Shown: one piece after another, positions 23,011-44,920 of the stretch
Numbering within the stretch: position 1 is the first letter of the stretch
Layout: each line of letters starts with the position of its first letter
Source of the DNA: Ridgeia piscesae
Taxonomy: Eukaryota > Annelida > Polychaeta > Sabellida > Siboglinidae
Assembly (NCBI GenBank): GCA_025642075.2
Contig: JAODUO010000556.1
Coordinates: 161,001-225,000, forward strand
DNA length: 64,000 nucleotides
Direction: 5' to 3'
Made by a program: the position numbers and the translations under genes
Notes under the pieces: generated by a model
Told to the model about the DNA's origin: nothing
Databases searched by the model: none
The model's input: the letters and a program-made list of their open reading frames with translations, nothing else

Positions 23011-23161
23011 TTCAGCATCTTTACCCACAATCCCTTTATTGCATGTCGCACAACTCGGGGACATCTCCCTGTTGTTCTCCATCGGGAACTATACATTTTT
23101 TTCAGTGAGCCAATAATTTTTTTCCAGTGAGCCAATGTTTATATCCGATGCACAACCGACT
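23011..23161. repeat. Duplicated flank D2
   Basis: Second copy of the ~150-bp segment at 21117-21267, including the internal CAGTGAGCCAAT duplication. It marks the right boundary of the rearranged cluster. Confidence 0.8.
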
Positions 23162-25120
23162 TGTGTCCTACTGCTGGGTGCTGCCCTGCTGAGAGGCAGG
23201 AGTGACAGATGAGGGAGAAGATGACACTGCGGAGGCTGGCTGCTGTCTGGGGTAGAGGTCACAGCAACAACAACTGCCGCTCTCATCACTGGGCCAAATT
23301 ACTTCTCCACCAACCGACCCACTCCAGGGCTGCGCCAGTCCTAGATGTCTAGGTGCGGGCTGCACTCAATACGCCATCTATTATGTGGTGCGCCTGCATC
23401 GATCCTTTCTAGTCCCGCTCCTGTTACCAGGCTGCAACTTTCTTTACAATATCACACAGTTGACCTTGCTTGCTTCTAAACGTGGTCACCCGTCCGCAAA
23501 GGTTCTTTTTTACATCCAACACTGTAATTTGCATTGCCAAATTGGCCACTACATCTCCCGTGTCAGATCATGATGTGAACAGGAGCTTCAATATGATTCT
23601 GGTCTGACAATTTATGTTGCGGTTAGCCTGTCACAATCAACATTTGCATGTGATCTTCACAAACATTGGCATTGCTTATTCCAACAATGTTTATGCCAGT
23701 AATACTGTGCAAGACACATTACCAGGGCCCCATGACATCTGCTAACTATTCGGACATACAGAAATACTTAGTTTGTGTAGAAATGCTTGGTTTCTGTCAT
23801 AAAAAACACATTTGGGGCCCAGGATTTCACAAACTATATTAAACAGAATGTCTGAATGCCAGTGTGTTTTGCATTTAGTATCTCACAAAGGTGTAAATTG
23901 TGGGCGCATTTTGACATAAACAACTAGAATATTGTATCATACATGTGCATGCAATATTACCATAACAGACTGTTGGGTACACACACCGACTACAGACTAC
24001 AGACCACGTGACTCAGTCATCTAAACCTTGCACTTTGCTGTTCTGACACCAGCAACAATTTCAGCACAAACCAAGTCAGGCATAAAGAGTTGTCGAATCG
24101 ACAGGAGTGTAGAAAGGGGTGTAGACAGGGGTGAACAGCCGAGATCGGGAGAAAATAAGTTGATTGTGATCGCCAAAGACAACTTGCCGAGACGTCGGAA
24201 GAAATCAAGCAACAGAGCCCCACCTGGGGAGAGATCAAGGCAAAGAACAACCAAACTTAAAATAGTACTAAACCAAAACAGCAACACGTCCAACTTACAA
24301 AATCACATCCGTGCTTTTATGGCAAACATTTTCCATTTCTTATGTTTGCTTTCAGGAACAAATGCAGTAACAACCAAAGGGAAATCATGCATAAAAAAAA
24401 TGTCTAACTTCAAACTGCATAGTATATACATGCATAAAGTGTAAACATTGATTATATAACTGCAGCGGTGTGAGGAAAGGGTTAACATTCCCAACACAAG
24501 ACTGTCAGCCAACCATGCTGATTTATTGAGCGACATTTACATATGTATCCCTGGCCTTTCCACAACTAAACTGTTCCAAATTCATTCCCGCACAGGAAAA
24601 CAGATGCGACGTCCGTGAATGAGGGCATATGGTATAGTCATAGCTTAACCTCCTAAGATCTGCAGACCTGCCACAAATGTGGTTCAAAGCAGTGTATAGG
24701 TGTATGTGTACATGCTGTGCAGGCATGCTGTCACCACGTGCTGTTGGAAACCAAAGACAATGTAGGATAATGTCCATGAGACGTGGTGTATCAGATGTAA
24801 ACAATAACATGCACTCACTCACGCAGTGAGTGACAGCTCGAATCGTCTCTGGACTTAATCAGTTTGGTCAGTTTTGTTTACTGCTGAGTACGTGTAATTC
24901 AATATGTACACAGGATCATGCAAGATCCAAGATAATCCCAAAACATTGGCACCTGGACACCATGTCATAGCCAGAGAATTTATAAATGCTCAAATAACCT
25001 GAAAGTGTTAATTGTTATGAACGTGCATGATCTGTTGACCTGAAAATCGTGTTGACTTGGCCAGGTATACTGGGTAATAATCACCAACTGTCAGGATAAA
25101 GGAGTTCCAATGTGCATGAA
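23162..25120. other. Non-coding sequence upstream of EEF2K
   Basis: No gene recognised. Open frames near 24028-24444 on both strands lack family features. Confidence 0.4.
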
Positions 25121-25330
25121 TCGTGATGCTACTATTTTATTAACTTTTCATTTGATTAACCTGCCCAAGGTAATTATTCAGAAACAAAATACTGTGTACA
25201 TAATTCTTGTCATGATGTTTCTAGCTGTTTCCAGAACTGTCAAGTCTATACAACTGCAGTTACAATGTTATGATCTTAATTTTTCATGAGATCTCATTCA
25301 ACTAGATGGCCTTTTTCTGAACAGCCAAGT
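25121..25330. repeat. Short interspersed repeat (~200 bp), copy 1
   Basis: It shares CTAGCTGTTTCCAGAACTG, AATGTTATGATCTTAA and CCTTTTTCTGAACAGCCA with 28627-28809. Its right end also matches the arms of the palindrome at 31281-31485. No coding potential. Confidence 0.65.
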
Positions 25331-28080
25331 GGATTTTTCAATACTTAGACTAAGGGTGGTCACTGTCAGAGTTCTTATTGTCTTCAATGGTTCTTATATG
25401 TCCTAAATTGAGACAGAACCGACATTAATGCATAGATATAAATACATGTACCCCGGTAGTGTGCATGAATAAGATCTCCGAATCATGAAGGATACACAGT
25501 ACTCAATGTTGATAGCATACATTTTTAATCGGGTGCTCTAAAAAGTGATGTTTATGTGGCACTACACTAAATTATTAACACAATATTTATAAAATATTGC
25601 ATTATCATTTATATAAGTTGAACTACCCGATAGTTTCGCATCACTGAATGGGACCGAAGGACAGTCAACACAGGTGAGGTCATCTTCAGCTGGACACTGT
25701 CCAGAGACACAAATAAACACAAACACCCCCACGCTGTCAACAGTTTGGCAGTGACAAGGACCCTGTGACCTAGCTATATGAGTCACCAAGTCAACTGCTT
25801 AGGCTAGCTCAGCTGGGGGTCCCCATTCAGTGCAAGCTATCAAAGCTGTGAACAATCAATTAATCACCCTAAAAAGGCTGTAAACAGACTTGTCAACAAC
25901 TGGGGTCAGTGGCTACAACTGTGTCATCAAGGATATGATAATGAATGCAAGTCAATGGTTTGGTGTTTGCCCCTTGTTCAGTAACCATGAGGTGGTTAAT
26001 TCAAGCCACACACATTTTAGATTGTCTACTCAATCACCAATGATACTGACCGATACACATTGGGTAAACTTGTCAGTTTGTCAGGCACCATGATATTATT
26101 ATCAAAATTATGAATACAGACATGGGTCTGATATTGCTTATTTTTCTGCTTCAAAGGCAGGTTTGTCTGAATTGCTCTTTTCTGTTTCAGCTTAATTCAT
26201 GATAAATTTATCCAATCTAGTATTGACTATAAAATATAATATTTCTGTGAATTGTTTTTTGTTTTATGAAATAATAAAATTAGTAGTTTCCCAAATGTAA
26301 TCAAGAATGCCGACAGTAAGTCTTAAGCAATAAAAAGGCCATTTACTTAAACAATAAAAAGCCCATTTACAAGTTAATCAATTTATTATATAAAGTAACT
26401 GTTTAAATAATTTCAACAATGTATCTTGGATCTACTCATGTATACATGGAAACTGTGATGGGTCAGGTGAAATTTATATTTGTCTTTATTAATAAAAGAC
26501 TAGGTGATATTACACAATGAGTGCTGTAGAAGCAAATAGATTGGTGCCATGTGGAGTGACATTGATCCGTCTTACTCTAGCAGCGGAAGCTCTAGTATGC
26601 CAGTGGGTGGGAGTTATGGATTGTAGGCCAGGCCAGTAAACTTGCAAAGGTCGGAACAGCCATAAATATACATCAACTACAGACATGTCAGCCGTCTCCC
26701 GTGGACAGAAGTAACATCCTCTAACTTCCCAGGCAAACACATTTTTTATATGAATACACATCTTTAAGGAACATTAAATTACTACAGGATAACTAGATTA
26801 TTTATCAACCCTTGAGGCTTGAAACTGATCAATCCTCGTGTCTTGATGCACCTCTGCACTTGGTTTCTAAGGGTATACCCCAGGTAGGCGCAATATGCAA
26901 TAGATCTTATATTATTAAAATTACACTGTTTATGTCATTCACCAATTAATCCGTAATTAATTTCAATGAAAGTACTGGACAACTAAATTAATATGAAAAG
27001 CAACACTAATCATGATAAACCCATTTTATAATATTTTTTTACAAAACGTAAGGTAGTCGGAGTCCTAGACAGAATCAGATCATAATACACACACATGTAC
27101 CTCTGTAAACTTATAGCAAATCTATTTAAAAAGCATCAGTTTGTTGTGTGGCAATGATTATGGTAGCATTCAATTGTTATATACACCTGTAATAACAGTT
27201 CAACCTGAAACATTACTACAATTTGTCATTTTAGTTTAGTTAGTTATCATCTTGCAACAATGTGTGCACATATTGTGGTACCTGTCAAACATATAATTTA
27301 AGAACACGCATATATTTACTTGGTAATATCTTATCATGTCAATACAGATTGTAGACAGATAAAAACAACAAACAACATATATATATACTTGTTTCTAGTT
27401 ATTAATTTATTTACTGGTGGACTACTTGAAATGTAAAAAAAATCATAACTGAATCATGACATGTTTTATTTATAAAGTGGACCCTCAACAAGTCAAGCCT
27501 CATGGGGATGATGGGCACTGTTCTTGTGAGAACTGGACAAAAGTATGATTTCCCCATGTTTCCAGATGTCAGTTTGCCTGATCAAAACTTGGAAGTAGTC
27601 ATGTCAATCATGTTTTACAGAACAAATGATTCCCTCAGTGTAAGCAAAACATAAATGAGACTGGCCCTTTAAAAATGGCGACGTACGTTGCTCGCAATAG
27701 TTTTCCAAGACAAGTAGTTAGTACACCTATTAATTCCATTCTCCAAATAGGCCACTGTTATTCCAGTTCTTTATTACTTAAAGGAACAGGTTGAACGAAT
27801 CGATTTATACTAAACGATGTCGTTCCACGGATCGATTCTTTTGTTCCATGTTCTATTCCTAGTCTAACTAATCATGTCAAACACGAGGTGAGCTAAGCAG
27901 CCGTTCGATCGAGCACCGAGCAGCAGTTTATGGACACTGTCAACAACACCGCCTGTCACGTCATTTGTCAGTCACATCGTCCTGTCAAAATTACGAAAAC
28001 AGAACAAAACACTGACATTGTCAAATCAATTAGCATACTACTGGACTATCAATGGAATTGTTTTTGACTCGAACCTTAGC
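25331..28080. other. Non-coding sequence between EEF2K and the CpG-rich patch
   Basis: AT-rich, with a ~26-bp direct duplication (CAATAAAAAG-CCATTTAC, about 26327-26372). No gene recognised. Confidence 0.4.
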
Positions 28081-28084
28081 TTGA

Positions 28085-28585
28085 CCTCTTGTGGCGAGGT
28101 CTCACTGCGGCCTGGCGTGAGACGAGTGGCTCCAGTCCTCTGCGACCATTGAGCGTCAAAAGGCACAGCGGTTCTCGGCATTTACAAACAAGAACAAGCG
28201 CAGTTGAATTAACAACATAATCGCTTCGTAGGACGTTTTCTTTTCGATACCCATGGTGCTCCGAATATACGTAAGTACTACCGGCATGGTTTCGCGCACT
28301 GACACGACGACAAAACCGAGACTTTGTTGTAATTTCTCGGCTCGAGTGAGAGTGAAAATTTTCCACGTTCGCCTCGGTCCGCCGCACAGCCAACGCGAGT
28401 CGCGGGGTAGCGTGCGCCGACTTATAAGAGCGATGGATGCCGAATGGTTCGTTGTAGTGTCGCGCACGTGACGAACATTCGCGAAGGACACACAGGGCGC
28501 CGAGCGTACATCGCGTTACGGACGGGGGGTCTCCATTTTCATTGACGCTGTCTCTCCGGGCGTTAAAGGGGGACTGGAATGCTTC
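28085..28585. promoter_or_regulatory. CpG-rich patch, candidate EEF2K upstream promoter or 5' exon
   Basis: About 500 bp with many CpGs in an AT-rich environment. A 182-codon minus frame spans it but has no family features, so it is more likely promoter or UTR. On the minus strand a GCA/GTGAGA at about 28104 could be the donor of a non-coding first exon of EEF2K, 7.4 kb from the acceptor at 20666. On the plus strand, ATGGTGCTCCGAATATAC/GTAAGT at 28252 could equally be the first exon of an unseen gene. Both are inference. Confidence 0.3.
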
Positions 28586-28626
28586 AAAAACCATATGCAA
28601 AATCATAAGAACAGCAGTGATCAATG

Positions 28627-28809
28627 CTGCAATTTTACTAGCTTTTCATTTGATAGTTATTCAGAAACTTAATATTGTGTATAATTGTTGAAATTTTTTT
28701 CTAGCTGTTTCCAGAACTGACCAGTCTGTACGAATTGTTGTTATAATGTTATGATCTTAAGTTTTTATGAGCTCTCGTACAACTATAAATCCTTTTTCAG
28801 AACAGCCAT
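28627..28809. repeat. Short interspersed repeat, copy 2
   Basis: Homologue of 25121-25330 over most of its length (AGCTTTTCATTTGAT, CTAGCTGTTTCCAGAACTGA, ATGTTATGATCTTAA, CTTTTTCAGAACAGCCA). Confidence 0.65.
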
Positions 28810-29429
28810 TTATAGCGGCTTATATGACCATGATAATGTTGATGAGTAGGGAGCCAGGGTATATTTTTAATAACAGTATTTTCATATTCATTCAATATTT
28901 TGAAAACGTTAGCACTCATAGTTAACTGAGCATTGGGCGTTCCATGAGGAGCCTTTCGAGAGCACAATTATTTGAATGTTTTGTTGTGTGCGATATTGCA
29001 TAAAGGTTTAACATTTGGCGTAAGCAACATTTCAACACGATCATATTAACAATACACTGTACGCCAAATGATCTTGTAGAGTTCCGAGTTTTTCCAACTT
29101 CATTTTAGCAAGGCCTCCAACATACACTAATGGTAATGGTTCCGTGTGTATGCTATTCATTACATGTTAGTGGCTTGTATTAATTACATCGTGTATTAAA
29201 TTACTCAGTTTGGCCTATGTAATATATTACACAATTTAAGTTCAGTGAGAACAAAACACGCGTCGGTGTTTATTTGGAAGGAGTTTGATTTTGACCTGAC
29301 CGAAATATCCCATTGACTCGGAATAGTGGTCATAATTATCATCAGTATTAATCATGTCGTGACAGTGACGATACATCTCGTCACGAATCCGGGTTTTTCC
29401 GCGCCAAGAGTCACCGCAAGAATTATAAA

Positions 29430-29960
29430 CGCCATGCTGACATCGTTCCATTTATCATGGTCTAACACCATGTTGACATCCAACTGTATGCTCCGTTCCA
29501 CGTGGCTGAACAGCTAGCCCAATTACATGCTGACATCGTTCTGTTCCACGTGGCTGAACAGCTAGCCCAATTACATGCTGACATCGTTCTGTTCCACGTG
29601 GCTGAACAGCTAACCTAATTACATGCTGACATCGTTCTGTTCCACGTGGCTGAATATGCAGCTAACCCAACTACATGTTGACATCGTTCTGTTCCACGTG
29701 GCTGAACATACATCTAACCCAACTACATGCTGACATCGTTCTGTTCCACGTGGCTGAACATACAGCTTACCCAACTACATGCTGACATCGTTCTGTTCCA
29801 CGTGGCTGAACATGCAGCTAACCCTACTACATGCTGACGTCGTTCTGTTCCACGTGGCTATACTCTACAGTTACATCGTGCCGCTATTCCGGTATGCGCG
29901 CCCATTCGGACTCCATACTGATGTTGTTCCAAAAACTCCCAATTCACGTGGCCGAACTTC
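29430..29960. repeat. 48/52-bp satellite with one CCACGTGG per unit
   Basis: Units read ATGCTGACATCGTTCTGTTC, then CACGTGGCTGAACA and a variable spacer ending CCAACTAC. CCACGTGG starts at 29498, 29546, 29594, 29642, 29694, 29746, 29798 and 29850, so the spacing is 48, 48, 48, 52, 52, 52 and 52. A ninth, degenerate TCACGTGG lies at 29944. Decayed units continue to about 30145. Confidence 0.95.
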
Positions 29961-30672
29961 ATGTTGAAATCGTTTCTTTCCGCACTGCTGAATTCTATGC
30001 TGACATGGTTTAGTTACATGAGACTGAACCACGCGTTTTCACATGGCTGAAATCCATGTTGTCACAGATCCGCTCAACTTCATACGCATATGCTGACATC
30101 TTTCCGTTTCATGCGGTTGAACTCCTGCGGTTAACATCGTTCCGTTGATTATGGGGAATGAAGAAGAAGTTGTGAAATGTTGTTTTGCGGTTAGCACATA
30201 TGTGTCATATGTGTTTCTTACACATCATGTTAGTATTGCCTTAACACCAAGTTACAATATTCCTCTAATCTAACCCGACAACCCTTGCAACTGATGCATT
30301 TTTAAATAAGTGTAAGTAATGTAGGTATATTATTGTCTCCGTCCATTCAGTGTTGTCACAATATTGCTCTTGGTACATGTCATATAACATCAGTAGGTTT
30401 CGTCAACCTTCCGAGTACCCGATGGGATTCTAAATTAGCAAACATCTTTTATTTTCAAATCACACATAATGCGGTCTTGTTGTTATTAGGTAGGGCCTAT
30501 ACCTCCAGTCTTATCTCTGAAAATGGTACGTGGTGTTATCAGTGATTGATTTGTTGATTGTTTGTGATAAGTTTGTCGTATTGACCTGTCTATTAAAGGG
30601 ACATAACCTGGCCGATCACTACCATTTAGGTCTACGGTCAGCATTATACCGACATGTGTCACTTGAGGCGAA

Positions 30673-30891
<219 letters not shown>

Positions 30892-31280
30892 TAGGTACAC
30901 ATAGGTATTGGGGTAAACGGATTAACCTAAATAGGTCAGTCCTACGTTCAGACTTCAGTAGGTATCAACGACCGTCAACAAATCCTCTTGGCACTGGGGT
31001 ATGGTAACCAGAAAGTCTATTTTTTCTTAAAATTTCCCCCATAAACTTCGACCGCCCGAATTTTATTTTTATATAAAACTACGCTTTACACTAAAGTTTT
31101 CTGCGTACACGCATGCTCATAAAGGTAACTATACAGGTGTGTGTGCATGCATGTGTGTGCGTGCATACATGCGTGTGTGAATGCGTCTGTGTGTCTTTGT
31201 GTGTATGTGCACGCACACATGCACGCACGCACGCACACACGCTCTCACACACACACACACAGTGGTTACAATGTTGTGAT

Positions 31281-31335
31281 AATTTTACGAGGTCACATTC
31301 AACTATAGTCAGCCTTTTTCAGAACATATCTGCGC

Positions 31336-31429
<94 letters not shown>

Positions 31430-31485
31430 TATATATAATATTTCTGAAAAAGGCTGACTATAGTTGAATGTGACCTCGTAAAATT
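31281..31485. repeat. Palindromic element: perfect 44-bp arms around (TA)n
   Basis: 31281-31324 and 31442-31485 are exact reverse complements (AATTTTACGAGGTCACATTC to CTTTTTCAGAA). The core is ~100 bp of (TA)n at 31340-31440. The arm resembles the right end of the repeat family at 25.1 and 28.6 kb. Confidence 0.9.
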
Positions 31486-32401
31486 ATATATTATATCAAT
31501 GTTGAGAGCCAGACTTTTACATCAACTTAGAATGTACATGCACGCCTATATCTAATTGTTTTAAATACAGTTTCCTCGTTCTAAACATAGCGTATGACCT
31601 GCGCACACACTGCAATGCTCTCACTCTCACAACCATTCCACCAGAGCCAACATGCGGGATGCGTTGTTGCGTTTACATTCTTCAGCGTAAAAATAATTAC
31701 GCCTCGGGTAAGTAACGTTTCTGCAGATGCTAGGTAAATGTACACACGCTTCACGCTGAATCTCATCCTGAACACGTATTTGTCAGTTATTTCGGATATT
31801 GTCAAAACATGAAGTACACAAACTTTTAGCAAAGTTATTTGTCTAAAATTAATACGAGACAAACAGGTTTTTCAGACATATTTTGAGAGAAAACGTAAAC
31901 CTTGCGATTTCACTGCGCCATAATCCGTGATTGTGATGAAAACAAATGTAGTATTTCAATGCATCGGGTGATAGTTTAAACAACACTTCACATTAATCAC
32001 CGCAGGAATGTTAAAGAACAGCTCGATCGTGGTATTTATACTATGAATGCTTCGCGTTTGGTCGCACATTGATGGTTTACATCTTATGTTCCTTGAGCAT
32101 AATATGGCGGCGCCTAGTGGTCAACGACATCCAGGTTTGAAACGTTATTAAAAATATACGGTGGCTCCGTGCTCACCAAAATTATCATGGTCAAATACCC
32201 TCTAAATGACCGTTTTGAAAAAATGTGGAATGAAGGTAATGGTGGAACACTGTAATGTAGATTATATACCAGATATAATTCATGCAATCTCACAGAGAAC
32301 TTAATCTACTCATTTAGTGAATGCTAACAGCGCGAATATATTAATTTTAAAATAAATTCTATACTAGTCTCAGAAGGATCTTGGTGAGCCGGGACCCGGG
32401 T

Positions 32402-32503
32402 GATGGACAAGTAGACAAGAACGTGTTTGGCTTATCGATAATCCAATTTGTTTTAACAAATGGATTATCGATAAGCCAAACACGTTCTTGTCTACTTGTC
32501 ATC
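32402..32503. repeat. Near-perfect long hairpin/palindrome
   Basis: GATGGACAAGTAGACAAGAA through ATCGATAATCCA is followed, after a spacer of a few bases, by its reverse complement ending at 32503. The stem is about 48 bp with only two single-base bulges. No coding potential. Confidence 0.9.
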
Positions 32504-33411
32504 TACAGCTAAATCTCTCGAAGGCAATTTTGTTAATCTTGTTAAATATACGAACCTAACAACTGCTACGGATGTGTGTTGGAACAAGGACATGTTTGCC
32601 AGCAAACATGCGCCTTTTAGCATGAAAATATGTATAGAATTGTAGTTGACAAGATTGATTAATAAAAATTCAGAGAAAACTCTGGTGGCATATTTAAACG
32701 GTATCAAAGTAAAAAGATTGTGCAAATAATACGTTTTACACTCCACACAAGATAAAATTAATACCCATGCGTGGGCATATGTACACAGTGTAAAAGAAAA
32801 AGATCGATTATATCCAAGTAACGTTACTTACAAAAAAATCTCTTGCATGGCGCTAAATTCACACAAAGTTAGAAGACGGTTTTCATGCAAGTACTAAACA
32901 CGACGTTTATTATGACGTAATTTGAGTTTTAACACAATAAAATTCGCGGCAGCATACAGGTTACGTAAAACGTCCCCATTTCAGATAGGCCCTCGATCCT
33001 CAGGTAACATTATATCATGAACGATCATCGGACCACACAAATTTTAAATGTTGCAAACAATCTAGGAGGAAAACAATACCATACCCACACGCCAGCTCAA
33101 TTAATTAAATAGTTAGAGCGAGATTATTTTCTATCCCAGACCCCGCATGGTAAAACAGCATTACAAACAAATATGCAGTTGGGTAACAACTAATCACATA
33201 TGGGCATGCCATCTAGCGGATATTTGGTATACTATTCTACGATGACAGCGATATGTTCGAAAATACATCCATTATTGGCGTATTCTTTTTACAGAACGCA
33301 TTATTAAAAAACCCAACAACACATTAAAACATCTACGTATAATATGAATCAATTACATTCTGCAATTAAGGTGATATTGTACACCATATTTATGTGTGTT
33401 AAATTCATCAA
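32504..33411. other. Intergenic sequence before the tRNA gene
   Basis: AT-rich with no gene or long repeat recognised. Confidence 0.4.
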
Positions 33412-33493
33412 GGTAGCGTGGCCGAGTGGTCTAAGGCGCTGGTTTTAGGCACCAGTCTCTTCGGGGGCGTGGGTTCGAATCCCACCGCTGCCA
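33412..33493 (+). tRNA. tRNA-Leu-TAG: tRNA-Leu, anticodon TAG
   Basis: 82-nt class II tRNA starting GGTAGCGTGGCCGAGTGGTC and ending CCGCTGCC plus discriminator A. The acceptor stem GGTAGCG/CGCTGCC is perfect. The anticodon stem CTGGT/ACCAG encloses loop TTTAGGC, with anticodon TAG at 33446-33448. A long variable arm (TCTCTTCGGGGGC) is present. The A box is TGGCCGAGTGG and the B box GGTTCGAATCC. A T-run (TATTTTTT) starting one base after the gene is a pol III terminator. It has no intron and no encoded CCA, and it decodes CUA/CUN leucine codons. It appears functional rather than SINE-derived. Confidence 0.97.
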
Positions 33494-33494
33494 T

Positions 33495-33501
33495 ATTTTT
33501 T
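33495..33501 (+). terminator. Pol III terminator of tRNA-Leu
   Basis: A run of at least five T residues directly after the tRNA 3' end on the plus strand, the usual RNA polymerase III stop signal. Confidence 0.85.
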
Positions 33502-34795
33502 CTACTTCAGGCAAATGTTTAGTTAGATATACTTGTTCCTTTTCAGCTGTTTGACTTCTTACATTAATTTTTTTGAAGTAATCAAACCTTCTCATTTTAA
33601 CACATCTTTTTGTTACTCTGACACAGTATAACTACTAGTGACACAGAGTAATTAGTTGCAATGAAATCACAAAACAATCCAATATATTCTATCAACTCTG
33701 ATAAATTTAAAACAAATCAGGAAAATTCAGTTACATTTTAGCAGACCAGTAAAATCATCTAAAAATGGCTCAGATCAATATGCAAGGATATCTACACTTT
33801 TGTATGTTATCCCATGTTAATTATTTTGAGATTAATGTGCAATATACACTTGTATGTAACTGCACATCACCCAAAAATAATCTGGTGAGGACTGCAGATA
33901 GGATAGTCCCCAATATATAGGGAAAATGGTGCATATTTTGGCAATCTATGTTATTTTATAACATTAAGCATTTTTTGGCACGCCCAAGGGATGAGGTCCA
34001 AAAAGATGTTTTGGAGAGCCTGAAGGGGTATTTTGTCAGGCCTGCAGAAGGGTGCATTTTGGTGTTATTAGAGTCTAACAGCTGATGAAATTGTAATGTG
34101 ACCTCCCCACCCCATCTTCCAAGGTCATGGTATGAAACAGTGCGATATGGCTGAATGACCCTGAAGTTCCAGCTCAATCCCTCAATTTCGCTCCAACACT
34201 ATATAGTGCATGAGATTACTTACACTTGTCAATTACCCCTCTAAAGATCAATGTCAGATTTCCGCGGTCATCAATTAGCTAAACATACTAGTATTATTGC
34301 CCTACTGTTGCCCAAGAAGACACATGGTAATACAAAGGAGAAATAACTGTCAGATGTTAGGGTTGTCTCCCTCATAGCTGGAACAAGCATTAGTGGAAGG
34401 TTCAGTTGGATGTATTTTTTCAGATCCAGGGTATCTGTTAGGGGGTAGAAATTGTTGCACGACAATTAATTTTGTAATAATTATTTATACCAGAAACTGG
34501 TAAATCTTAGGTGTTAATTCAGAATGTTGTTGTCTGACATAAGAATTATTTTATTGGTTACATTTGGCGTCAGACATAAATACATTACACTTTGGGCCGA
34601 TAATGTTAATATATTGATACCATCGTATCAGCGTACAAACTTTCACTTTGGAGGGGCTGAGGTCAGATGAAAGACATTTTGTCTGAAATTAAACATCCAT
34701 GTTCTTCGATGCACCATAATATTACTGTTACAAAGAGATGGCAAAACCTGTTAGACAAATAAATTTGATACTTTATAGTCCATTGTCAAGTACAG
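33502..34795. other. Intergenic sequence between tRNA-Leu and TSEN54
   Basis: No supported feature. Open frames here are short and not conserved-looking. Confidence 0.5.
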
Positions 34796-34801
34796 ATCAC
34801 T

Positions 34802-44920
<10,119 letters not shown>

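Noticed and set aside
28076..28624. 182-codon minus-strand ORF
   Set aside because: Composition follows CpG-rich DNA. There are no domains and overlapping frames are open in the same region. Kept only as a candidate promoter or 5' exon.
29430..29960. CRISPR-like spaced repeat array
   Set aside because: The genome is eukaryotic. The spacers are themselves homologous, so this is a satellite, not repeat-spacer structure.
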